NCBI GenBank assembly: GCA_902775895.1
Contig: CACYNO010000003.1
Location: 62,001-126,000, forward strand
From: an uncultured Lachnospiraceae bacterium
GTDB lineage: Bacteria > Bacillota > Clostridia > Lachnospirales > Lachnospiraceae
Length of the DNA stretch: 64,000 nt
Direction: 5' to 3'
Position 1 is the stretch's first letter, and every line of letters starts with the position of its first letter. A program made the translations under genes and the position numbers. This document shows, one piece after another, positions 1 through 8,504 of this stretch. The notes under the pieces were generated by a model, which had not been told where the DNA came from, made no database searches, and saw only the letters and a program-made list of their open reading frames with translations.

Positions 1-2627
1 CAGGCTATGACTCGTCCTGGGAATATCTTCAGGATCTTTGCAGGGAAGGACTTGAAAAACGATACAGACTCCTGGAAAGGGAAGATGCCGAATATCTTAG
101 AAAGCGAATGGATTACGAATTGTCCGTGATCCATGACATGGGCTATGTGGACTATTTTCTTATCGTATGGGATTACATCAGGTTTGCAAAAGATAAAGGA
201 ATTGCAGTAGGACCGGGAAGAGGGTCTGCCGCCGGAAGCATTGTAGCATATTGTCTTGAGATAACGGATATAGACCCTGTTAAATATTCCCTGGTGTTTG
301 AGCGTTTCCTTAATCCCGAGCGTGTGTCCATGCCTGATATCGACGTGGATTTTTGTTATGAGAGACGCCAGGAAGTTATAGATTATGTCATAGAAAAGTA
401 CGGGCATGAGTGTGTTTCCCAGATCATCACCTTTGGTACCCTTGCAGCCAGACAAGCCATAAAGGATGTGGGACGCGCCCTTGAGATGCCCTACAATGAG
501 GTGAACGAGATAGCAAAGCTGGTGCCTCAGGCTATAGGGATGACTATTGAAAGAGCTCTTGAGGAAAATCCTGATTTTAAGGCGGTATATGATGGAAATC
601 CTGAGGCAAGGAAGATCATCGATACGGCCATAAGCCTTGAAGGTCTTCCCAGACATTCATCAGTGCATGCTGCGGGAGTGCTTATCTGTGATCGGCCTGT
701 TGATGAGTATGTGCCCGTGTCTGTAGGAGCAGCAGGAGAAAGTGTGGCTTCCTTTACAATGACCACACTGGAAAACTTAGGTCTTTTGAAGATGGACTTT
801 TTAGGGCTTCGTACCCTTACGGTCATAAGGGATGCGGAAGAGATGATAAGGAGAAACAACCCCGGTTTTTCTGTGGAGGACCAACCTGAGGATGACAAAG
901 CTGTTTATGAATATATCTCAACGGGGAAATGCGACGGTATGTTCCAGCTTGAAAGTACGGGGATGAAGAGCTTTATGAAAGAATTAAAGCCGGACAGTTT
1001 AGAGGATCTTATCGCAGGGATTTCTTTGTACCGTCCGGGTCCCATGGACTTTATCCCCCAGTATATAAAGGGTAAGAACAATGCGGCAAACGTTACCTAC
1101 GAATGCCCCCAGCTTGAACCCATACTAAAGCCAACATACGGATGTATAGTTTACCAGGAGCAGGTTATGCAGATAGTTCGTGACCTGGCAGGATATTCCT
1201 GGGGCAGGAGTGATCTGGTGCGTCGTGCCATGTCCAAGAAAAAGGCCGATGTAATGGAAAAGGAGAGGCACAACTTCATTTACGGTAATGAAGAAGAGGG
1301 AGTGGATGGTTGCGTAAAAAGAGGGATACCCGAAAATGTGGCGGGACGGATATATGATGAGATGACGGATTTTGCAAAATATGCCTTCAACAAATCCCAC
1401 GCCGCCTGCTATGCGGTCATTGCTTACAGGACAGCATTTTTAAAAACATACTTCCCGGTTGAATTTATGGCGGCGCTAATGACCTCAGTGATCGATAACA
1501 CAGATAAGGTTTCTGCATATATCTACAGTTGCAGGCAGATGGGTATAAAACTTCTGCCGCCGGATATAAACAGATCCGGAGAGAGTTTTTCTGTCGAGGA
1601 TGGATGTGTAAGATTTGCCCTCAGTGCAGTAAAGGGTCTGGGTCATGCTGTCATGGGAGAACTTGTACGGGAGAGAGATACCGGCGGCGACTTTGTATCC
1701 ATGGAAGATTTTGTACGACGTATGTGCGGTGCGTTGAATAAAAAAAACCTTGAAAATCTTATCCTTGCAGGAGCACTTGACGGGATAGAGGAGAAGACCA
1801 GACGGGGGATGGTGATCTGCAGTACCGAGATGCTTGAAAAAATGGTTAAAAGAAACAAGGACATGATCTCCGGTCAGGTATCCATCTTTGATCTTATGAG
1901 TTCTGAGAAAAACGATGGGGATGAAAGGGCAAATGTTTTTCCCGGCTCCACAGTGCCGGATATCGAGGAATTTTCCAAAGCAGAGAGACTGGAGAAGGAA
2001 AAGGATGTGCTGGGGATATACGTCAGCGGACATCCTCTTGATGAGGATATGAACCTGTGGAAGAGCCGGACAGATGCCGTGTCTAAGGACTTTGAGGCAG
2101 AAAGTGAAGGAGGAGAATGCAAGGTTACCGATGGAAAAAAGTACAACGTCGGAGGGATCATAACCAAGGTTATTGATAATGTTACCAAAAAGGGGCAGGC
2201 CATGGCTTTCGTGACCATAGAAGACATAATGGGTACTCTTGAGACAGTTGTTTTTCCTAACGTGTACGAACAAAGCAGGCACAATCTGGTGGAAGGGAAA
2301 AAGATATTTATTTCGGGGAAGGCAAGCGTGGATGCATCGGGAGATGCAAAGCTTCTTGCGGATAAGATAGTATCTTTTGATGCAGTGCCTAAGAAACTCT
2401 GGATACGCTTTCCGGATGAGGCGGCTTATATGTCCGCAAAGGAATCGCTTAAGCAGAAGCTGGCGCAGGAAGAGCTTTCAGATGAGGGAAGCGACAATGT
2501 GATCATTTACTGTACTAATGAGAAGAAGATGGATAAGTGGGGGATTGAAGAGCGGACTAAGGTTACGCCGAGGATGCTGGAAGATCTAAAGATGATGTAT
2601 GGGGATGCAAATGTTGAGGTTACATAA
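1..2627 (+). CDS. dnaE: DNA polymerase III subunit alpha (5'-truncated by window)
   Basis: Catalytic subunit of the replicative DNA polymerase III. The frame is open from base 3, so the gene begins before the window; about 875 residues are visible of a family usually 1,100-1,200 long, and the missing part would be the N-terminal PHP domain. The visible part shows the C-family polymerase core: 'GRGSAAGS' followed by 'PDIDVDF', which carries two of the catalytic aspartates, then the palm/fingers block 'YRPGPMDFIPQYIKG' and 'KYAFNKSHAACYA'. A helix-hairpin-helix region and a C-terminal OB-fold (about 'VGGIITKVIDNVTKKG') follow. This is DnaE architecture; no 3'-5' exonuclease insertion typical of PolC is seen in the visible part. 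The downstream gene is convergent, and the gap holds a long hairpin. The assignment is firm. Confidence 0.97.
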   Translation, partial: GYDSSWEYLQDLCREGLEKRYRLLEREDAEYLRKRMDYELSVIHDMGYVDYFLIVWDYIRFAKDKGIAVGPGRGSAAGSIVAYCLEITDIDPVKYSLVFERFLNPERVSMPDIDVDFCYERRQEVIDYVIEKYGHECVSQIITFGTLAARQAIKDVGRALEMPYNEVNEIAKLVPQAIGMTIERALEENPDFKAVYDGNPEARKIIDTAISLEGLPRHSSVHAAGVLICDRPVDEYVPVSVGAAGESVASFTMTTLENLGLLKMDFLGLRTLTVIRDAEEMIRRNNPGFSVEDQPEDDKAVYEYISTGKCDGMFQLESTGMKSFMKELKPDSLEDLIAGISLYRPGPMDFIPQYIKGKNNAANVTYECPQLEPILKPTYGCIVYQEQVMQIVRDLAGYSWGRSDLVRRAMSKKKADVMEKERHNFIYGNEEEGVDGCVKRGIPENVAGRIYDEMTDFAKYAFNKSHAACYAVIAYRTAFLKTYFPVEFMAALMTSVIDNTDKVSAYIYSCRQMGIKLLPPDINRSGESFSVEDGCVRFALSAVKGLGHAVMGELVRERDTGGDFVSMEDFVRRMCGALNKKNLENLILAGALDGIEEKTRRGMVICSTEMLEKMVKRNKDMISGQVSIFDLMSSEKNDGDERANVFPGSTVPDIEEFSKAERLEKEKDVLGIYVSGHPLDEDMNLWKSRTDAVSKDFEAESEGGECKVTDGKKYNVGGIITKVIDNVTKKGQAMAFVTIEDIMGTLETVVFPNVYEQSRHNLVEGKKIFISGKASVDASGDAKLLADKIVSFDAVPKKLWIRFPDEAAYMSAKESLKQKLAQEELSDEGSDNVIIYCTNEKKMDKWGIEERTKVTPRMLEDLKMMYGDANVEVT

Positions 2628-2630
2628 ACT

Positions 2631-2823
2631 AACCACCCGTGATCTGCATCAACGAACTAAGAAAATCGACCTAAAGAATTTTAAGATAAGCACATTCGTT
2701 ATGGACAAAAAGGACAAGCATAAATGCTGCTACGCAGCTATGCTTGCCCTTTTTATAACGAATGCACTTATCTTAATTCTTTGGTCAATTACTTAAGTTT
2801 CGTTGATACAGACACGGGTGGTT
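2631..2823. repeat. Long hairpin element, copy A
   Basis: A 193-nt near-perfect palindrome fills the gap between convergent dnaE and the L,D-transpeptidase gene. The arms 2631-2700 and 2755-2823 pair almost throughout, for example ACCACCCGTG with CACGGGTGGT, ATCAACGAA with TTCGTTGAT, AAAGAATTTTAAGATAAG with CTTATCTTAATTCTTT, and CATTCGTTAT with ATAACGAATG. A second nested hairpin at the apex pairs AAGCATAAATGCTGC with GCAGCTATGCTTG. The core (AAAGAATT..AAGA and TCTT..AATTCTTT) recurs in copies at 6231 and 23261. A third copy of the outer arm, GATGCAGATCACGGGGTGGT, lies at 2883-2902 and could pair with 2632-2650 instead. The element may terminate both genes; whether it is a mobile repeat or a structured RNA cannot be told from one window. 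Confidence 0.85.
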
Positions 2824-2923
2824 TTATTTATGGATCCGTTATATGTGAATGTGAGAAAAATGTACGGATCAATTAGTTCCCGGATGCAGATCACGGGGTG
2901 GTCGTATCGTTCGGAAATCCGAA

Positions 2924-4351
2924 TCATGAACGATAGACAATTACAGGTGTTCCGTAATCCATCACCTCATACATCTTCTGCACCACGGAGTATGGTGTGT
3001 TTATACAGCCGTGTGATCCGGCATATTTATAAAGTGAACCGCCATAAGTGGAATACCAGTTTGCATCGTGTATACCTTCCCCGCGCCAGTTAAAGGGCAT
3101 CCAGTAGTCAGAATGTACTACGGGCTGGAACTGTCTGAAGTACTTGTCACGCTGCTTATCAAGAATCCTGAAGACGCCTACGGTAGTAGGTGTCCATTGT
3201 GCAGAGCTTTCAGTACCGGTACGTACATCGGTGTCAATGTAGAGTTTGCCGTCCCTGTAATACCACATATGCTGTCTTGAGATATCAATCTCAACGTAGG
3301 TGTTTCCGATATCACCGTTTTTCTGGTTACGTGTCTTTGCTGGAACTTCCCAGTAAGCATCAATAGTCTGGCTTTTTCCGGAAAGCATGGCCTCTTCAAA
3401 AGCTTTTTTTGTCTGGTCCACATCCATAAGGAATCCGTATGTATCCTGGGCTCCGCCGCCGACGGTGATGGTACCTGCACCTGTTGTCTCGAACTGTCTT
3501 TCGGTCTGATAAGTATCGTATTTATCGGCAATCTTTTCGAAGAACTCATTTACAAGATCATCCTTAAAGGTAAGTTCAGAACCTTCGGTAGTGATCCAGT
3601 TCATGTATGTAGTGCCTTCGATCACCTCTTCGGCTTCACGCAGATTAAGGGTAATGGTTGCTGCCTTGATATCCTTTAACTTGGCGTAGGATTCCTGCAG
3701 CCCCTTATCGTCGGAATAGACTTTAGGCGTAACGTAGCATCCGGACTCATCGATATTAATGTCGGTGACCCCTTTTTTAAGAGCATCAGAAACAGTCGCG
3801 ATAAATTTATCGTTGTCCACGCGGTTTCCTTCAGTAGCTTCAACTATAGTAAAAGATTCGTTGGCTACGGCAATATGTGCATCCACCGGGTCTTTAATGC
3901 CTTCATCGGTAACGCACTTCAATGCCTTGAGCTTCTCCGCCAGCTTTCCTTCGTCAAAAGTTGCCTTTACGGGAAGATCATAATCTGTCTTTCCGTTGAG
4001 ATGCAGGAACCAAAGGAAGGGAGACTGAGACGCTTTGATCTCCGATACATCAGCGTTATAAGCACATTTATAAGAAACTTCCTCCAGATCTACTGTTTCA
4101 GTATTTCCCTCCCTGGTAGTAATGTTCAGGGTGTGCTTTACCTTGGAGATATCGTCATTAACCTCTTCGATAGTCTTTCCGCCTGCGTACACATCGTTGA
4201 TATACGTATCATTCCAAAGCTTATCCTTTGTGACTCCGGCTCCGATAAGAACCGTGGCTGCGGCAGCACCTGCTGCTATCACAGGGATAAGCCATGCAAG
4301 AAATACTTTACTTTTTTTCTTTTTGATCTTTAACTTTCTTTTACTACTCAA
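2924..4351 (-). CDS. L,D-transpeptidase (YkuD) with PG_binding_4 region
   Basis: Predicted membrane-anchored peptidoglycan L,D-transpeptidase, which makes 3-3 cross-links or attaches proteins to peptide stems outside the cell. The C-terminus has a YkuD domain with the catalytic motif 'SHGCINT' (Cys nucleophile) and an upstream His in 'GIHDANW'. The N-terminus is Lys-rich, then one hydrophobic membrane segment, then a long extracytoplasmic region resembling the PG_binding_4 domain that often precedes YkuD in Clostridia. A TTG start at 4351 is chosen because AGAGG lies 9 nt upstream; a GTG at 4396 would add 15 residues but has no visible ribosome binding site. It is divergent from the LCP gene, another wall enzyme. 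Domain identity is firm and the exact start is moderately supported. Confidence 0.88.
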   Translation of the reverse strand: MSSKRKLKIKKKKSKVFLAWLIPVIAAGAAAATVLIGAGVTKDKLWNDTYINDVYAGGKTIEEVNDDISKVKHTLNITTREGNTETVDLEEVSYKCAYNADVSEIKASQSPFLWFLHLNGKTDYDLPVKATFDEGKLAEKLKALKCVTDEGIKDPVDAHIAVANESFTIVEATEGNRVDNDKFIATVSDALKKGVTDINIDESGCYVTPKVYSDDKGLQESYAKLKDIKAATITLNLREAEEVIEGTTYMNWITTEGSELTFKDDLVNEFFEKIADKYDTYQTERQFETTGAGTITVGGGAQDTYGFLMDVDQTKKAFEEAMLSGKSQTIDAYWEVPAKTRNQKNGDIGNTYVEIDISRQHMWYYRDGKLYIDTDVRTGTESSAQWTPTTVGVFRILDKQRDKYFRQFQPVVHSDYWMPFNWRGEGIHDANWYSTYGGSLYKYAGSHGCINTPYSVVQKMYEVMDYGTPVIVYRS

Positions 4352-4583
4352 AAAAATCAACCTCTTCTGAAATATATATTGATAAAAACTTAACACAATA
4401 TGTTTTCTATTAATTTTACTAAAAACGGCTTAAAAATGGAAGATGTTTTTTAGTGCTTATTAGTTCTAAAACAGTAGTCAATTATTTGTAAGTGTGTATT
4501 TTACAGATAAAATCATGAACAATAAGTAGGTGTGATTTTTTTGTGATTAACTAAAATTTTAATAAAAAACAGATATAAAGCGG

Positions 4584-4612
4584 TTTACAATAACATTCAA
4601 TAAATGTAAAAT
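4584..4612 (+). promoter_or_regulatory. Candidate sigma-A promoter of the LCP gene
   Basis: TTTACA (4584-4589), a 17-nt spacer and TAAAAT (4607-4612) each differ from the consensus by one base and lie 43 nt before the LCP start. The rest of the AT-rich divergent region 4352-4655 shows no gene; the promoter for the leftward transpeptidase gene must also lie here but was not pinned down. Confidence 0.55.
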
Positions 4613-4655
4613 ACAATCTTGAAGTACAAAACATAAAAATCGGAGATTAATATAA

Positions 4656-6227
4656 ATGAATTATACAAGACGAAGTTCCGGAGGAAATTACAGTGCGCTG
4701 AAGATCATACTGGCGATAGTTACAGGCGCTATGATAGCGCTTGCATTTATCTTCTACTTCATGATGGATGAGCAGAAGATATTTCCTTTCAAGTATTTAC
4801 CGTTCTTCATAATAGCGTTCGCCGGAATCACGGCACTCAGTATGCTGGCGTTTAAAAAGAAATGGGCGAGTATAGTCATGCTTATAGTAACTGCTCTTGT
4901 TTCAGGTGCTCTTGTTTACGGTATCAATTTTTCGGATCAGGTTGGAAAGCTGATAAACAGGGTTTCAGCTGAAGAGACCGTAAATGTATCTACTATGCAG
5001 ATAGCTGTTTTAAAGGAAAGCAGCATACAGTCTGTTCATGATCTTACCGGGGAAAGACTTGCTTTTTCATCTACTACAGATGTTCAGCAGTTGGAGAAAT
5101 TTAAGTCTGATATCGACTCAAAGGTTGTGGGTGTATCCTACAATCAGGAAAGTGGTATGACCGGCCTTGCAAACTCACTTCTTGACGGTAAGGTGTCGGC
5201 TATCATCATGAACAGTGAGTATCCCGATATTATTTCAGAGATAGACGGATATAAAGATTTTAAGGATAAGATACGTATCATTTACTCTGTTGATGTGGAG
5301 ACTATAGTTAAAAAAGATCCTGAAAAGGTGTCTGATGTGGACGTGTTCACTCTTTATCTCAGCGGTATTGATACTTTCGGGGATGTCATGAAGACGAGCC
5401 GAAGCGATGTGAACGTTCTGGCGGTGGTGAATCTGAAGACCAAGCATATACTTTTGGTAAATACCCCCAGAGATTATTATGTACCGCTTCCAAACAGTGA
5501 CGGAGTGCAGGATAAGCTCACCCATGCCGCCATATATGGTGTTGAGAATTCCATGGGGACGTTAGAGATGCTTTATGACACAAAGGTTGATTATTACCTT
5601 CGCATGAATTTCTCGGGATTTGAAAAGATAATAGATACATTGGGCGGTATAGACGTTAAGTCGGATTATGAATTTACTTCGACCCTGAATCCGGAGTACA
5701 CATATGAGGAAGGTATGAACCATCTGAATGGCGAAGCAGCCCTTTTCTTTGCGAGAGAGCGTCATGCTTTTATAGAAGGCGATAACCAGCGTGGAAAGGA
5801 TCACATGGCGATCATAGAAGCCGTTGTAAAGAAACTGACTTCTTCACCGGAATTCCTTACTAACTATCAGACCCTTTTTGCAACACTTGCTGACTCTTTC
5901 CAGACATCCATGCCCGAAGACCTGATAAAGAAAATGATCAATATGGAGATATCCGGTTCTGATGAATGGAGGATAGATTCCTATGCAGTAGAAGGTGAAG
6001 GAGAAAACCGCACTACATTTTCCGAGCCTTTCAGTTATCTTTATGTTGCTATGCCTGATCTGTACACCGTTCAGAATGCAAAAGATATGATGGAGCAGGT
6101 AAAGAACGAGGAAGTATGTACCGAGCCTACCACGACTGCCGGACATGAGAATTCATATTATGACAATTACAGCGTCTACTATAATGATTACAATGATTCC
6201 GAAGACGATGAAGATGACGACTATTAA
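4656..6227 (+). CDS. LytR-CpsA-Psr (LCP) family wall-polymer ligase
   Basis: Predicted membrane enzyme that transfers lipid-linked anionic polymers or capsule onto peptidoglycan. Three hydrophobic segments occupy roughly residues 15-100. Residues about 110-215 ('AVLKESSIQSVHDLTGERL', later 'SLLDGKVSAIIMNSEY') resemble a small solute-binding-protein-like fold, an arrangement seen in some Firmicutes LCP proteins. The LCP catalytic domain follows: 'VNTPRDYYVPLP', 'KLTHAAIYG', 'LGGIDV' and 'FARERHAF..GDNQRGKDH', which carry the conserved Arg and Asp residues that bind pyrophosphate-lipid. The C-terminal tail is Tyr-, Asn-, Asp- and Glu-rich and probably disordered. The start ATG has GGAG 10 nt upstream. 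The polymer it attaches is not shown here. Confidence 0.9.
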   Translation: MNYTRRSSGGNYSALKIILAIVTGAMIALAFIFYFMMDEQKIFPFKYLPFFIIAFAGITALSMLAFKKKWASIVMLIVTALVSGALVYGINFSDQVGKLINRVSAEETVNVSTMQIAVLKESSIQSVHDLTGERLAFSSTTDVQQLEKFKSDIDSKVVGVSYNQESGMTGLANSLLDGKVSAIIMNSEYPDIISEIDGYKDFKDKIRIIYSVDVETIVKKDPEKVSDVDVFTLYLSGIDTFGDVMKTSRSDVNVLAVVNLKTKHILLVNTPRDYYVPLPNSDGVQDKLTHAAIYGVENSMGTLEMLYDTKVDYYLRMNFSGFEKIIDTLGGIDVKSDYEFTSTLNPEYTYEEGMNHLNGEAALFFARERHAFIEGDNQRGKDHMAIIEAVVKKLTSSPEFLTNYQTLFATLADSFQTSMPEDLIKKMINMEISGSDEWRIDSYAVEGEGENRTTFSEPFSYLYVAMPDLYTVQNAKDMMEQVKNEEVCTEPTTTAGHENSYYDNYSVYYNDYNDSEDDEDDDY

Positions 6228-6230
6228 AAA

Positions 6231-6454
6231 TAAAGTGTAGATAGTCGCATACCGTGTTTGCAATTCCAAACATTGAGATGATAAGTCAAAGAATTAAGAC
6301 CGGCTGTTTTGTTATAAAAAATGCAAGCATAGCTGCTTAGCAGCATTTATGCTTGCATTTTTTGTTCATAACAAAATTGACGGTCTTAAAATTCTTTAGA
6401 CTGATTAGATCAGTTTGGAAGTGTAAATCACGGTATGCGACGGTTTACACTTTA
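6231..6454. repeat. Long hairpin element, copy B
   Basis: A palindrome of about 220 nt fills the convergent gap between the LCP gene and the DtxR-type gene. Outer arms pair TAAAGTGTA with TACACTTTA and GTCGCATACCGTG with CACGGTATGCGAC; next TTCCAAAC pairs with GTTTGGAA; then the shared core AAAGAATTAAGACCG pairs with CGGTCTTAAAATTCTTT; then TTTTGTTAT pairs with ATAACAAAA. The apical hairpin AATGCAAGCAT..ATGCTTGCATT is very similar to copy A. The right arm overlaps the last codons and stop of the DtxR-type gene (stop at 6445-6447). The outer-stem sequence is unrelated to copies A and C, but pairing is kept. Confidence 0.85.
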
Positions 6455-6819
6455 TTTTGTTCTATGAATTTTTTTATGGCGGAAAATGTCTCGTCGCTTA
6501 TGACGTGCTCTATACGGCAGGCATCGGCAGAGGCTGTTTCTTCGCTTATTCCTATGGATTCAAAAAAAGCAGCAAGGACGCGGTGTCTCTCATATATTTT
6601 TTCTGCTATGGCCCTTCCGGATTCGGTAAGGTTAAGAAATCCGCCGTCATCAACCGTAACGTATCCGTCATCTTTCAAGATGCCTATGCCCCGGCTGATG
6701 CTGGGCTTGCTGTAATTCATGTAATTAGCAACGTCTATGGATCGGACGTTTGCTTTTTGGTTTGAAAGAATAAGTATCGTTTCAAGATACATTTCTCCGG
6801 ATTCCTGAATTTCGTGCAT
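6445..6819 (-). CDS. DtxR/MntR-family metal-dependent transcriptional regulator
   Basis: A 124-residue protein of the iron/manganese-dependent DtxR/MntR repressor family. The N-terminal winged helix-turn-helix is recognisable ('YLETILILS' then 'VRSIDVANYMNYSKPSISRGI' in pieces, wing 'YVTVDDGGFLNLTESG'), followed by the dimerisation segment 'AEKIYERHRVLAAFFESIGIS' read across residues 70-92 and 'DACRIEHVISDETF', which holds the Glu-His metal ligands. There is no SH3 domain, so it is the short MntR-like form. AAAGGAG lies before the ATG. It is divergent from argF; nothing here shows that argF is its target. No metal transporter is adjacent. Confidence 0.9.
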   Translation of the reverse strand: MHEIQESGEMYLETILILSNQKANVRSIDVANYMNYSKPSISRGIGILKDDGYVTVDDGGFLNLTESGRAIAEKIYERHRVLAAFFESIGISEETASADACRIEHVISDETFSAIKKFIEQNKV

Positions 6820-6890
6820 GTAGGGCTCCTTTCACATCTTTTTGCTTTATCATTACTGTAATTATAAGGTAAACAGGTGAAAAGTCAAAC

Positions 6891-6918
6891 TTGCATAAAT
6901 GAATAAATATGCTATAAT
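6891..6918 (+). promoter_or_regulatory. Candidate argF promoter
   Basis: TTGCAT (6891-6896), a 16-nt spacer and a perfect TATAAT (6913-6918) lie about 50 nt before the argF start codon, in the divergent region with the DtxR-type gene. Confidence 0.6.
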
Positions 6919-6967
6919 ATTCAAAAATAAAGCATAATTATACATTTATAAAAGGACGGAAAATGTT

Positions 6968-7972
6968 ATGGATTTAAAAGGACGAGATTTTCTCACTCTT
7001 TGTGATTATACAAAAGAAGAGATAGATTATCTGCTTAACTTATCTGCAAGGCTGAAAGCCATGAAAAGGGCAGGAAAGGTATGGCAGCCGTTTACAGGAA
7101 AGAATATCGCTCTTATATTTGAAAAGACAAGTACACGTACCCGCTGTTCATTTGAGGTGGCGGCTCATGATCTCGGCATGGGTACTACTTATCTTGATTC
7201 CACGGGTTCACAGATAGGGAAAAAGGAAAGTATAGAGGATACGGCAAAGGTTCTGACCACCATGTTTGACGGTATAGAATACCGGGGCTTCGGTCAGGAA
7301 AGGGTGCAGCAGATAGCGGATGCCGCTTTCGTACCTGTGTGGAACGGACTGACCAACGAGTTTCATCCAACCCAGCTCCTTGCAGACATGCTGACTATAA
7401 AAGAAAAGCTGGGAGAGCTTGCCGGTAAAAAAGTGGTTTATTTCGGAGATGCCCGTTATAACATGGGAAATTCATGGATGGTGGCCAGTGCAAAGATGGG
7501 TATGCATTTTACTGCCTGCGCATCCGATGAAAAATATTTCCCGGATGAGGAGCTTACCGCAAAATGCAGTGAGTGGGCAAAATCAAGCGGTGGCTCCATA
7601 AACAGAAGCACGGATATCAGTTGTGCAGAAGGTGCAGATGTTATCTACACGGACGTGTGGGTATCAATGGGTGAGCCCTATGAAAAATGGGAAGAGAGGA
7701 TAAATGACCTGATGCCTTATCAGGTAAATGCGGAACTTATGAAAAAGGCGGCTCCTCATGCCATATTTATGCACTGCCTTCCTTCATTCCACGATCTGAA
7801 TACAACCATGGCACAGGATCTTCATGAAAGATTCGGAGTGGAGGATATGGAAGTAAGCGATGAGGTTTTCAGGAGTGAGCAGTCTGTTGTCTTTGAAGAG
7901 GCGGAGAATCGTATGCACACCATTAAGGCCGTGATCGCTGCCACGCTGGGTGCGGATCCTGATTTTAACTAA
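6968..7972 (+). CDS. argF: Ornithine carbamoyltransferase
   Basis: Cytosolic enzyme that joins carbamoyl phosphate and ornithine to make citrulline in arginine synthesis, or works in reverse in arginine catabolism. The 334-residue length is typical. The carbamoyl-phosphate motif 'STRTR' is at residues 55-59, 'FHPTQ' lies near residue 135, and the ornithine/catalytic motif 'HCLP' is near 272. The ATG has AAAGGACGG upstream. It stands alone: no other arg or arc gene is in the window, so anabolic versus catabolic use cannot be decided. A hairpin follows the stop codon. Confidence 0.97.
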   Translation: MDLKGRDFLTLCDYTKEEIDYLLNLSARLKAMKRAGKVWQPFTGKNIALIFEKTSTRTRCSFEVAAHDLGMGTTYLDSTGSQIGKKESIEDTAKVLTTMFDGIEYRGFGQERVQQIADAAFVPVWNGLTNEFHPTQLLADMLTIKEKLGELAGKKVVYFGDARYNMGNSWMVASAKMGMHFTACASDEKYFPDEELTAKCSEWAKSSGGSINRSTDISCAEGADVIYTDVWVSMGEPYEKWEERINDLMPYQVNAELMKKAAPHAIFMHCLPSFHDLNTTMAQDLHERFGVEDMEVSDEVFRSEQSVVFEEAENRMHTIKAVIAATLGADPDFN

Positions 7973-7983
7973 AAATGTATGAT

Positions 7984-8099
7984 TACCGCGGGCAGGGATA
8001 TGCTTTTGCAGTCTGTACGCTTGCTGTGCGGCAGTCCTTGAAGGCGTTTATATGCCCTCGCAAGCGTAAGGTCTGCAAAAACACATCCTGCCCGCTGTA
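7984..8099. repeat. Long imperfect hairpin (element E)
   Basis: A roughly 115-nt palindrome between argF and the next gene. GCGGGCAGG pairs with CCTGCCCGC, TTTTGCAG with CTGCAAAA, and TACGCTTGC with GCAAGCGTA; the loop holds about 30 nt. Unlike copies A-D it lies between two genes in the same direction, and it lacks the AAAGAATT core, so it may belong to a different family or be an attenuator or processing signal. The rest of 8100-8180 shows only a short TGCC..GGCA stem. Confidence 0.7.
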
Positions 8100-8180
8100 T
8101 TGTTAAAGTATAAAGTTAAGGCTGTAAAGCATACCCCTGCCGGGTGTTTGGCAGATTTAATGTCTTAGAGGGAGACGATC

Positions 8181-8504
8181 ATGAGCGAAAATGTAACTCT
8201 GTGCGCGGCCAGCGCATACGATAAGAAGTATTATTTTAACCCGGAATTCGGGAAGCTTCCGTCAAATATCCAAAAAGAACTGCAGATCATGTGCGTAATC
8301 TTTACGGAGGAGTGCGGAGGTATTATTTCTTTGGAGTTTGACGAAGAAGGGAACCTTTTAGTAAGGACCAGCGCTGATGAAGAAGATATCACTTACGATG
8401 AGGTGAGTGCAGGTCTTTTGGTCCATGAGTTACAAAAAGAAAAGTTTGAATTATTTGAGGCACTGGAAAAGTTTTACAAAGTGTTTTTCATCGGTATTGA
8501 ATAA
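8181..8504 (+). CDS. Small protein of unknown function upstream of dusB (DUF6145-like)
   Basis: A 107-residue soluble acidic protein with no signal peptide or membrane segment. It resembles, from memory, a Lachnospiraceae-restricted family (DUF6145) often found just before dusB; the family name is tentative. The ATG is preceded by GAGGGAG. Its stop codon overlaps the dusB start by one base (TAATG), so the two are translationally coupled. No catalytic motif is evident. The coupling suggests some link with tRNA modification or only shared expression. Confidence 0.7.
   Translation: MSENVTLCAASAYDKKYYFNPEFGKLPSNIQKELQIMCVIFTEECGGIISLEFDEEGNLLVRTSADEEDITYDEVSAGLLVHELQKEKFELFEALEKFYKVFFIGIE

Noticed and set aside
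1485..2282. Long leftward open frame opposite dnaE
   Set aside because: Antisense shadow of a strongly conserved gene; the translation is rich in unlikely residues and has no recognisable domain.
2599..2796. 65-codon open frame across dnaE end and hairpin A
   Set aside because: It lies inside the palindrome, has no ribosome binding site and its start is within dnaE.
2631..2823. Insertion sequence or transposon remnant at hairpin copy A
   Set aside because: No transposase gene or remnant and no target duplication could be seen; the structure is one continuous palindrome.
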